Shown in pieces: positions 1 through 5,876 of a stretch of DNA of 7,521 nucleotides. The DNA is from Austwickia sp039812465. GTDB taxonomy: Bacteria > Actinomycetota > Actinomycetes > Actinomycetales > Dermatophilaceae. The stretch covers positions 1 to 7,521 of the forward strand of contig JBDIAS010000163.1 in the NCBI GenBank assembly GCA_039812465.1, given 5' to 3'. The notes below the pieces were generated by a model, which saw only the letters and a list, made by a program, of their open reading frames with translations, did no database searches and was not told where the DNA came from. A program made the position numbers and the translations under genes. Every line of letters starts with the position of its first letter. Positions within the stretch are counted from its first letter, which is position 1.

Positions 1-402
1 GCGCGGGGGCGGTACTTCATCGCGCGAGCCGCTGGGCGGTGTCCGTGGTGCGGACGGCGGCCTGGAACTGCGGATGGGGTTCCGGTGTGCGCATGGGGTC
101 CCGTGGATGGCCGGGCCCCCATCGGCGGAACCGGGCCCTGATGCGCGGGGGCGGTACTTCATCGCGCGAGCCGCTGGGCGGTGTCCGTGGTGCGGACGGC
201 GGCCTGGAACTGCGGATGGCGTCCCAGATGTGCGCATGGGGTCCCGTGGATGGCCGGGCCCCCATCGGCGGAACCGGGCCCTCGTCGGCGGAACCGGGCC
301 CCCATCGGCGGAACCGGGCCCCCATCGGCGGAACCGGCCCTGATGCGCGAGGGCGGCACCTCATCGGCGCAGGTCCGGGCTATGGTCCGCGACGGCGGGA
401 CC
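1..402. repeat. Non-coding array of a ~142-bp direct repeat
   Basis: Copy 1 runs from the window edge to about 140, copy 2 from 141 to about 342, and a decayed partial copy 3 from 343 to about 402. Bases 1-78 match 143-220 almost exactly (offset 142). After a one-base indel near 80-85 the match continues at offset 143 through the first 20-bp sub-unit. Copy 2 is longer because that sub-unit is expanded to four copies. Copy 3 keeps the start of the unit (GATGCGCG, then GGGCGG) but has many substitutions. Several reading frames stay open on both strands, as expected of GC-rich repeats, but no ribosome site or recognisable protein family is seen, so I regard it as intergenic. The array begins outside the window. 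Confidence 0.85.
256..340. repeat. Nested 20-bp tandem repeat, four units
   Basis: Four head-to-tail 20-bp units of CCCATCGGCGGAACCGGGCC lie at 261-280, 281-300, 301-320 and 321-340. Unit 2 begins CTCG instead of CCCA, and unit 4 has its G/C run altered at the end. One further single unit sits at 118-137 in the neighbouring long-repeat copy. There is no spacer between units, so this is a simple tandem array and not a CRISPR. On the minus strand each unit contributes a run of five G. Confidence 0.9.
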
Positions 403-416
403 CCACCGAACGACGA

Positions 417-462
417 CCGCGCCGGAGTCGGGTCGGGTCGGGCGGACCGGACTCCGGCGCGG
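417..462 (-). terminator. Probable terminator of the liv operon
   Basis: A perfect 13-bp inverted repeat pairs 417-429 with 450-462 across a 20-nt loop, and the loop itself can form a 4-bp inner stem (436-439 with 445-448). It begins 14 nt after the livM stop codon on the minus strand. No U-tract follows, which fits the I-shaped intrinsic terminators reported in actinobacteria. The stem could also act as an mRNA 3'-end stabiliser. Confidence 0.6.
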
Positions 463-476
463 GGGGCCTTCGTCGA

Positions 477-1610
477 CTACCGGGCCTGGGGACGAGCGTC
501 GTTCGGCGATTCGTCGTCGGGTGGCCCCTCGTCGGGTGGCGCGCCACCGGCGTGCTCGACGGCAGGCGGGTCCGAGGATCGGGCGAGGCCGGGAGCCCCG
601 CCACGGGCCCTGCGGCGGCGGTCCAGCTGCAGGCCGACCAGGTGCCGGGCCGAGCCCCAGACGCCGCGCCGGAACACCAGCACCACGACCACGAAGATCG
701 TGCCCGTGATGATGCCCACGCCCTCGAAACCGCTCGTGGCCAGCTGATCCTCCAGCAGCACCACGATCGCCGCGCCGACCGGGCCGCCCCACAGGGTGCC
801 GATCCCGCCGAGCACGGTGATCAGCACGACCTTGCCGGAGGTCCGCCAGTCCAGCTCCTGCAGCGAGGCGAACCCGTGCGAGATCGCGAACAGTCCGCCC
901 GCCAGCCCTGCCAACCCGGCCGAGATCACGAACGCCACGACCTTGAACTTGTCCACGTCGTACCCGAGCGCCCGGGCCCGCGCCGGGTTGTCCCGGATCG
1001 CCACCAGCACGCGCCCGAACGGGGAGTTCACCACCCGCCAGGCGATCAACGCCCCGACCACGACGAACGCCAGACCCACGTAATAGAAGTAGAACGAGTC
1101 CGACTCGATCGCCGTGATGCCGAAGAAGTCCCGCGGGATACCTTGCAGGCCGTTCTCGCCGCCGGTCACGTCGCGCCACTGGTTGGCGATGAAGTAGAGC
1201 ATCTGCGCGAAAGCCAGGGTCACCATCGCGAAGTAGATGCCGGTACGCCGCACCGACAGCCAGCCCGTCGGCAGCGCGATCGCCATCGCGAACAGCGCGC
1301 CGCCGAGGACGGCCACCGGGAAGGGCAGTCCCGTGTTGATCGCGATCAGCCCGCTCACGTACGCCGACGCGCCCCAGAACGCCGCGTGCCCGAACGACAG
1401 CAGCCCGGTGTAGCCGAGCAGCAGGTCGACCGAGATCGCGAACAGCCCCCACGCCAAGATGTCCAACGCCACCGGCGGATAGACCCACCAGGGCAGCGCC
1501 AACAGCACCGCCACGCCGACCGCGATCAGCACCCACGTCAGCGGGTTGCGCAGGTGCAGCACCGGCTGCTCGTCGACCTGCAACTGGGCGGTCTCGGTCT
1601 GAGTGCTCAT
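477..1610 (-). CDS. livM: Branched-chain amino acid-type ABC transporter permease LivM
   Basis: This is a 377-residue inner-membrane permease that pairs with LivH to form the channel of a HAAT-family ABC importer. Recognisable family stretches are GYTGLLSFGHAAFWGASAY (67-85), TGGENGLQGIPR (149-160), and the cytoplasmic EAA-like loop RDNPARARALGYDV (206-219), which should contact the ATPases. Many hydrophobic helices lie between residues 25 and 313. The conserved core ends near residue 319 (FRRGVWG). A 58-residue tail rich in Arg, Pro, Gly and Asp follows; it is longer than LivM usually has and looks disordered. The ATG at 1610 is preceded by GGGGAG at a suitable distance and overlaps the stop of the preceding mini-ORF as ATGA. 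It is the last gene of the operon. Family assignment is firm; the transported substrate is unknown. Confidence 0.95.
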   Translation of the reverse strand: MSTQTETAQLQVDEQPVLHLRNPLTWVLIAVGVAVLLALPWWVYPPVALDILAWGLFAISVDLLLGYTGLLSFGHAAFWGASAYVSGLIAINTGLPFPVAVLGGALFAMAIALPTGWLSVRRTGIYFAMVTLAFAQMLYFIANQWRDVTGGENGLQGIPRDFFGITAIESDSFYFYYVGLAFVVVGALIAWRVVNSPFGRVLVAIRDNPARARALGYDVDKFKVVAFVISAGLAGLAGGLFAISHGFASLQELDWRTSGKVVLITVLGGIGTLWGGPVGAAIVVLLEDQLATSGFEGVGIITGTIFVVVVLVFRRGVWGSARHLVGLQLDRRRRARGGAPGLARSSDPPAVEHAGGAPPDEGPPDDESPNDARPQAR

Positions 1611-1693
1611 GCCCTCTCCCCGCGCTCGTCGGACTCCCTGGTGCCGGGGGTCGTGAGGGTCGCCGTGCGCTCTCGTCCTTCCTCGCCGCTCAT
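1607..1693 (-). CDS. 28-codon mini-ORF bridging livH and livM
   Basis: A short open frame fills the whole livH-livM junction. Its ATG overlaps the livH TGA as ATGA, and its own TGA overlaps the livM ATG in the same way. GAGGAGG (1701-1707) inside the end of livH stands 7 nt before its start, a good Shine-Dalgarno position. The peptide begins MSGEEGR, ends RESDERGERA, is highly charged, and has no membrane segment or known motif. It most likely serves translational coupling between the two permease genes; a functional peptide is possible but not shown. The first 20 nt and a 13-nt block near the end recur downstream of the kinase gene (7454-7521). Because the ORF is short and GC-rich, its openness alone is weak evidence; the two overlaps and the ribosome site are the stronger points. 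Confidence 0.45.
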   Translation of the reverse strand: MSGEEGRERTATLTTPGTRESDERGERA

Positions 1694-2562
1694 GCGTGCG
1701 CCTCCTCGCGGCCGAACAGGCCGGACGGGCGGACCAGGATGATCGCCGCCATCAGCACGAAGATCACGATCTGGGCGAACTGCGGCGCGTACGCCTGCCC
1801 GTACGCCTCGACGAGCCCGACCAGGAACCCGGCCACCACCGCCCCGAAGATCGAGCCCAGCCCGCCGATCACCACGACTGCGAACAGGATGATGATGAAC
1901 TGCCCACCCATGTCGGGCGTGATCGCGCGGAACGGGGCGGCCAGCACCCCGGCCAGGCCGGCCAGGGCGATCCCGAACCCGAACACCGGCGTGACCCAGC
2001 GGTTCACGTTGATGCCCAGGGCCCGGGACCGCTCGGCGTCCTCGGTAGCGGCCCGCACGATCATCCCGATGCGGGTCTTGGCGAGCAGCGCCCAGACCCC
2101 CGCGCACACCGCCACCGAGAAGAGGGCGGCGAACACCTGGTACGTCGGCAGCGACAGACCGCCGAGGCTCAGCTGCCCGGTGAGGCCGGCCGGCTGCTCG
2201 TACGGCAACCCCGAGACCCCGTACCGGCGCTTGACCAGGTCCACCAGCAGCAGCGTGAGCCCGAAGGTGAGCAGGAAGTTGTAGAGCGGATCCAGCGGGA
2301 GCAGCCGCCGTACCAACAACCGCTCCATCAGCACCCCGAAGGCGAACAGCAGGATGGGCACGATCACCAGAGCGCCCCAGAAGCCGATGCCGAGGGTGTC
2401 CAGCAGGACCGCGGCGGCGACCGCGCCGAGCATGTAGCAGGCGCCGTGGGAGAAGTTGACCACGCCGAGGACCCCGAAGATGACCGCCAGGCCGAGGGCC
2501 GCCAGGGCATAGAACCCCCCGGCGGCCAGGCCCTGCAACGTGTACTGGATGAACGCGCTCAT
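1690..2562 (-). CDS. livH: Branched-chain amino acid-type ABC transporter permease LivH
   Basis: This 290-residue integral membrane protein has the normal length for LivH and forms the translocation channel with LivM. Family features include the N-terminal LQGLAAGGFYALAALGLAVIFG (9-30) followed by VVNFSHG (34-40), the cytoplasmic EAA-like loop RAATEDAERSRALGINV (170-186), the stretch VVVIGGLGSIFGAVVAG (229-245), and the C-terminal RPSGLFG (278-284). The ATG at 2562 has GAGGAG five bases upstream. Only 24 bp separate it from the stop of the binding-protein gene, so the two are cotranscribed. The last codons carry the ribosome site of the following mini-ORF. No truncation or odd residue is seen. 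Confidence 0.96.
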   Translation of the reverse strand: MSAFIQYTLQGLAAGGFYALAALGLAVIFGVLGVVNFSHGACYMLGAVAAAVLLDTLGIGFWGALVIVPILLFAFGVLMERLLVRRLLPLDPLYNFLLTFGLTLLLVDLVKRRYGVSGLPYEQPAGLTGQLSLGGLSLPTYQVFAALFSVAVCAGVWALLAKTRIGMIVRAATEDAERSRALGINVNRWVTPVFGFGIALAGLAGVLAAPFRAITPDMGGQFIIILFAVVVIGGLGSIFGAVVAGFLVGLVEAYGQAYAPQFAQIVIFVLMAAIILVRPSGLFGREEAHA

Positions 2563-2586
2563 GACGCTCCTCGCCCGGGTGGGGCC

Positions 2587-3837
2587 TCAGCCGTTGATGC
2601 GGCAGGCGGGGTTCGGGGCCGCGTACGCCTCGTTCGCGGGCACGGTCTCCAGGATCTTCTCGACGTCCCACGGCTCGCTGGACTCGTCCTTGGTCTTCAC
2701 CTGGGCCAGGTACGCGTCGTGGACCACGGCGTGGTCGGCCGCCCGGATCTCGCCGTTGCGCAGGTAGACGTCGTTGATCTTCTTGCCCTCGAGGTCCTTG
2801 ATGATCTCGTCGGGGTTGTCGGTGCCCTTGGCCTGGACGGCCTCCAGGTACTGGGTCGCCGCCGAGTAGTTCGCGGCGTGCGCGAACGTCGGCCGCGTGC
2901 CCGTCTTGGCCATGAACTTGTCGGCCCACTGCCGGTTCTCATCGTCGGCGTTCCAGTACCAGGTCTCCGCGAACTTCGTCCCGGCGAACTGGTCGAGCCC
3001 GAGGGAGTGGATGTCGGTGATGAACATCAGCCCGACCGCGAGCTGCGTGGAGTCCTTGATGCTCGACTGGTTGTACTGCTTGACGAAGTTGATCAGGTCG
3101 CCGCCGGCGTGCATCGACGCCACGACCTGCGGGTTGCCCTCGCCGGCCTTGGTGATGAAGGTGGCGAAGTTGTCGCTCGGGAACGGCGTCGCGATCGACT
3201 GCCCGACGCTGCCGCCCGCCTGCTGCACCTCGTTGCTGAACGACTTGTTCATGTCCTGCCCGAACGCGTAGTCCGGGTAGACGATGTTCCACCGGCTCCC
3301 GCCGCCCTTGACGATCGTGGAGGCGGACACCTTGGCGAGCATGGCCGTGTTGTAGGCGTAGTGGAACGTGTACTTGTTGCACTTGTCGCCGATCAGCGCG
3401 GTCGTCCCGGCGCTGATGTTGATGTAGAGCTTCTTCTTCGCCTGGGCCTGGTTGGCGATCGCGAGGGCGGCCGCCGAGTTCGGCACGTCCAGGATGAGGT
3501 CGGCGTTCTGCCGGTCGTACATCTCCTGGCTCTTGGTGTTGGCGATGTCCGCCTTGTTCTGGTGGTCGGCCTGGATCAGCTCGATGCTCTTGGCGACGGC
3601 CTGGTCGCCGTGCTTGGCCTTGTAGTCGTCGATGGCCATCTGCACGGCGGCGCCCGAGTTGGGGCCGGAGGCGTCCTTGTACACCCCGGACTGGTCGTTG
3701 ATCACGCCGATCACGACCTTGTCGTTCGAGAGGCCGCCGGAGCCGCCGGACTGCGGCCCGCCGGAGCCGCCGCAAGCGGTGAGGATCAGGGCGCTGGCGC
3801 CGGCCATGCTGATCGCCATGAGGTGAGTGCGTCGCAT
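2587..3837 (-). CDS. Extracellular solute-binding lipoprotein, LivK-like (Peripla_BP_6)
   Basis: This 416-residue receptor captures the solute outside the membrane and delivers it to LivH/LivM. The signal peptide MRRTHLMAISMAGASALILTAC ends in a lipobox, LTAC, with Cys22 as the predicted lipidated residue. A short Gly/Ser linker (23-36) leads into the mature protein. The first lobe starts VVIGVINDQSGVY (41-53), which is typical of the HAAT receptor family, and SAGTT (142-146) is a usual ligand-contact region in relatives. Two further Cys residues, in DKCNKY (151-156) and near the C-terminus, could pair. The ATG at 3837 has AAGGAG five bases upstream. The family includes receptors for leucine, amides, urea and aromatic acids, and nothing visible here fixes the ligand, so no gene symbol is given. 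Confidence 0.93.
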   Translation of the reverse strand: MRRTHLMAISMAGASALILTACGGSGGPQSGGSGGLSNDKVVIGVINDQSGVYKDASGPNSGAAVQMAIDDYKAKHGDQAVAKSIELIQADHQNKADIANTKSQEMYDRQNADLILDVPNSAAALAIANQAQAKKKLYINISAGTTALIGDKCNKYTFHYAYNTAMLAKVSASTIVKGGGSRWNIVYPDYAFGQDMNKSFSNEVQQAGGSVGQSIATPFPSDNFATFITKAGEGNPQVVASMHAGGDLINFVKQYNQSSIKDSTQLAVGLMFITDIHSLGLDQFAGTKFAETWYWNADDENRQWADKFMAKTGTRPTFAHAANYSAATQYLEAVQAKGTDNPDEIIKDLEGKKINDVYLRNGEIRAADHAVVHDAYLAQVKTKDESSEPWDVEKILETVPANEAYAAPNPACRING

Positions 3838-3986
3838 CGGTTCTCCTTCGTGCGGTGCGATGGTGCGGTGGGACGGGGTGTGGGTGTCGGAGTGTGGTGG
3901 GACGGGGTGTGGTGGGACGTGCCGTGGGTGACGGAGGTACGGGTGGGTGGCCGGGGCCAGCGCGCCCGGTCAGGACGCGCGCGTGG
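3838..3986 (-). promoter_or_regulatory. C-rich leader between livF and the binding-protein gene
   Basis: This 149-bp gap is the largest inside the operon. On the transcribed strand, 3861-3940 holds 47 C but only 9 G in 80 nt, a bias typical of unstructured Rho-loading (rut-like) RNA. A 17-bp direct repeat occurs at 3867-3883 and 3896-3912 (offset 29), with a shorter third echo at 3911-3919. Just after the livF stop a 6-bp stem GCGCGC can form (3960-3965 with 3977-3982). The gap ends with the AAGGAG ribosome site of the binding-protein gene. I see no convincing -10/-35 pair, so an internal promoter is possible but unsupported. Confidence 0.45.
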
Positions 3987-4772
3987 TCACATGCCGAGGT
4001 ACGTGAGCAGCTCACCCTCTCTGGCCTGGAACTCGTCGTTGCCGAGCCGCTCCACCACCCGCCCCTGGGCGAGCAGGTAGTGCCGGTCGGCGACCGTGGC
4101 GGCGAAGCGGACGTTCTGCTCGACGAGCAGTACGGCCACGCCGTGCGCCTTGATCTCGCGCAGGACCTCCCCGATCCGGGCGACGATCACCGGCGCCAGG
4201 CCTTCGCTGGGCTCGTCGAGCAGGAGCAGGCGCGCCCCCATCCGCAGCACTCGGGCGATCGCGAGCATCTGCTGCTCGCCGCCGGACAGCTTGGTGCCGG
4301 GGAAGTCGCGCCGCTCGTGCAGGACGGGGAAGAACTCGTAGATCCGCTCCAGCGACCACGCGTCGGCGCTCACGGTCGGCGGGAGCAGCAGGTTCTCGGC
4401 CACGGTGAGGGTCGAATAGATGCCGCGGTCGTCGGGGACCCAGCCGAGGCCCCGCCGGGCGCGGGCGTGCGCGGCGGTGCGGGTGATCTCCCGGCCCTCG
4501 AAGGTGATCGTGCCGGTCAAGCCTCGGTGCAGGCCCATGATGCAGCGCAGCAGCGTGGTCTTGCCCGCCCCGTTGCGCCCGACCAGCGTGACCACCTCGC
4601 CGGGCCGCACGTCCAGGGAGACATCGTGCAGCACGCGAGCTTCGCCGTACCGGGCGTTGAGCGCCTGGACCGTGAGCATCGCGGCGGACGTCGCGGACGT
4701 CGCGGACGTCGCGAACCCAGCGGCCGCAGCGGACGCATCTGAGCGGGGGCGAGGAACGTCAGAGGTGGGCAT
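3987..4772 (-). CDS. livF: Branched-chain amino acid-type ABC transporter ATPase LivF
   Basis: This 261-residue cytoplasmic ATPase powers import together with LivG. Visible motifs are Walker A GRNGAGKTT (65-73), the LivF-type VPDDRGIY (112-119), signature LSGGEQQ (162-168), Walker B LLLLDEPSEG (182-191), and LVEQN (216-220), where LivF proteins normally carry Gln in place of the switch His. The C-terminal GELLTYLGM is typical. The start at 4772 is supported by GGGGAG upstream and overlaps the end of livG by 14 nt. This start adds an Ala/Ser/Thr-rich leader of about 31 residues before the usual LivF beginning, MLTVQAL (ATG at 4679). No ribosome site precedes 4679, but it remains the main alternative start. 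Confidence 0.94.
   Translation of the reverse strand: MPTSDVPRPRSDASAAAAGFATSATSATSAAMLTVQALNARYGEARVLHDVSLDVRPGEVVTLVGRNGAGKTTLLRCIMGLHRGLTGTITFEGREITRTAAHARARRGLGWVPDDRGIYSTLTVAENLLLPPTVSADAWSLERIYEFFPVLHERRDFPGTKLSGGEQQMLAIARVLRMGARLLLLDEPSEGLAPVIVARIGEVLREIKAHGVAVLLVEQNVRFAATVADRHYLLAQGRVVERLGNDEFQAREGELLTYLGM
4687..4713. repeat. 9-bp tandem repeat in the livF N-terminal leader
   Basis: Three perfect head-to-tail units of GACGTCGCG lie here, encoding the repeated Ser-Ala-Thr tripeptide in the LivF leader (residues about 20-30). The repeat keeps the reading frame and lies upstream of the conserved ATPase domain. Confidence 0.85.
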
Positions 4773-5655
4773 CGGCGCTCCCCAGATAGGCGGTGACCAC
4801 GCGTTCGTCGGTGCGCACCTGCTCGTACGGGCCCTCGGCGATGATCTTGCCCGACTGCAGGACGGCGACCGTGTCGGCGAGGGACCCGACCACGTGCATG
4901 TTGTGGTCGACGAACACGACCGTGCGCCCCGCCGAGATCCGCTTGACCAGGTCGATCGTGCGCTGGATGTCCTCGATCCCCATGCCGGCCGTCGGCTCGT
5001 CGAGCAGCAGCAGCCGCGGGTCCAGGGCCAGCGCGATGGCCAGCTCCAGGGCGCGCTTCTGCCCGTACGGCAGCGCCCCCGCGTTGTCCCGGGTCCTGTC
5101 CGCGAGCCCGACCTGCTCGAGGAGCTCGTGCGCCCGTGGCGAGAACCGACGCAGCGTGCGCGCCGACGTCCAGAACTTGCGTCCCAGCCCCGCCGGGGAA
5201 GCGAGCGCCAGCTCGACGTGCTCGCGCACCGACATGTTGTCGAACAGGCTGGTGATCTGGAAGGACCGCGCCACCCCGCGGTGGGCGATCTTCTCCGGGG
5301 GCAGCCCGGTGATATCGGTGCCCGCGTAGGTGATCGTGCCCGATGTCGGCGTGAGGAAGCCGGTGAGCAGGTTGAACAGGGTGGTCTTCCCCGCCCCGTT
5401 CGGGCCGACCAGCGCGTGGATCGTGCCCTCCGCGACGGTCAGGTCGACCGCGTTGACCGCGGTGAACCCGCTGAACTCCTTGGTCAGCGCCCGGGTCTGC
5501 AGCAGGGGGGCGCCGCTGGGTGGGGTGCCGCTGGCCGGGGTGCCGCTGGCCGGGGTGCCGCTAGTAGGGGTGCCGCTGGTCGGGGCGTTGACGGGCGGCG
5601 TGCCGACCTCGCGCGCCTGCACGGGCGCGCCGTCCTGACCAGGCTCCGAGGACAA
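4759..5655 (-). CDS. livG: Branched-chain amino acid-type ABC transporter ATPase LivG
   Basis: This 298-residue cytoplasmic ATPase is the first gene of the operon. Motifs in order are Walker A GPNGAGKTT (84-92), Q-loop RSFQ (130-133), the signature-region variant LPYGQKR (195-201), Walker B LLLLDEPTAG (215-224), and the switch histidine in FVDHNM (His251). The C-terminal RVVTAYLG matches LivG proteins. I choose TTG at 5655 as the start because GAGGAGGT (5663-5670) lies 7 nt before it; the frame stays open to 5829, but no comparable ribosome site is seen upstream. The first 50 residues are low-complexity, with five Ser-Gly-Thr-Pro-X pentapeptides ahead of the conserved domain. A slightly different start would not alter the domain. 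Confidence 0.93.
   Translation of the reverse strand: MSSEPGQDGAPVQAREVGTPPVNAPTSGTPTSGTPASGTPASGTPPSGAPLLQTRALTKEFSGFTAVNAVDLTVAEGTIHALVGPNGAGKTTLFNLLTGFLTPTSGTITYAGTDITGLPPEKIAHRGVARSFQITSLFDNMSVREHVELALASPAGLGRKFWTSARTLRRFSPRAHELLEQVGLADRTRDNAGALPYGQKRALELAIALALDPRLLLLDEPTAGMGIEDIQRTIDLVKRISAGRTVVFVDHNMHVVGSLADTVAVLQSGKIIAEGPYEQVRTDERVVTAYLGSADAHL
5507..5581. repeat. 15-bp tandem repeat in the livG N-terminus
   Basis: Five head-to-tail 15-bp units with plus-strand consensus GGGGTGCCGCTGGCC lie at 5507, 5522, 5537, 5552 and 5567; the second and third are identical. On the coding strand they give SGTPX pentapeptides at residues about 25-50 of LivG. Unit length is a multiple of three, so copy-number change would not break the gene. 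Confidence 0.9.
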
Positions 5656-5876
5656 GACCCCCACCTCCTCGTATCGGGCTGTCGCCCTTTCTACAGGACG
5701 GCACCGACAACGCACCGCCCGGAACGCGGGTGTTTCCCGACACTGTGCTGAGCGGCCCAGCCGGGCCGCCCGGCGGGCGTTCTCCTCCGCGGGGCGGATG
5801 GCGGAGCCCGTTCGGGGCAGCCCCTCCACCCCCTGGGGGATCCGCGCCCCGGGCGCCGCCCGTACCGTCTGTAACC
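5656..5876. promoter_or_regulatory. Divergent intergenic region between livG and the kinase gene
   Basis: This 221-bp stretch must hold the promoters for both transcription units. On the minus side it contains the strong GAGGAGGT ribosome site of livG (5663-5670) and a weak TAGAAA element (about 5688-5693) without a well-spaced -35. On the plus side a -10-like TACCGT abuts the kinase start. The middle (about 5750-5860) is GC-rich with many GGCCC/GGGCC runs but no clear operator palindrome. The kinase frame stays open back to 5730, without convincing start signals. Confidence 0.5.
5863..5868 (+). promoter_or_regulatory. Candidate -10 element for a leaderless kinase transcript
   Basis: TACCGT fits the actinobacterial TANNNT -10 pattern, and only 8 nt separate it from the ATG at 5877. 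Transcription would then start at or next to the start codon. No Shine-Dalgarno sequence precedes that ATG, which agrees with a leaderless mRNA. A good -35 box is not visible. Confidence 0.4.

Noticed and set aside
256..340. Possible CRISPR array from regular 20-bp spacing
   Set aside because: Units are directly adjacent with no variable spacers, and no cas genes are present.
1..402. Transposable element or insertion sequence at the left edge
   Set aside because: No transposase frame, terminal inverted repeats or target duplication can be seen; only direct repeats are present.
39..1742. Long plus-strand open frame of 567 codons
   Set aside because: It runs antisense through livM and the repeat array; its product is Arg/Gln/Pro-rich low-complexity sequence with no family feature, a usual shadow in GC-rich DNA.
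1696..4080. Long plus-strand open frame of 794 codons
   Set aside because: It is antisense to livH and the binding-protein gene, both of which have clear family motifs and ribosome sites.
4420..5751. Plus-strand open frame of 443 codons opposite livG and livF
   Set aside because: It mirrors the ATPase genes and the tandem repeat; no motif or ribosome site supports it.
5656..5829. LivG extended to an upstream start at 5829
   Set aside because: The extra residues are atypical for LivG and no good ribosome site precedes that start, whereas TTG 5655 has GAGGAGGT at 7 nt.
5730..5876. Kinase extended to an upstream start at 5730
   Set aside because: The extra 49 residues are Pro/Gly-rich, overlap the expected promoter region and have no start signals; ATG 5877 has a -10 at leaderless spacing.
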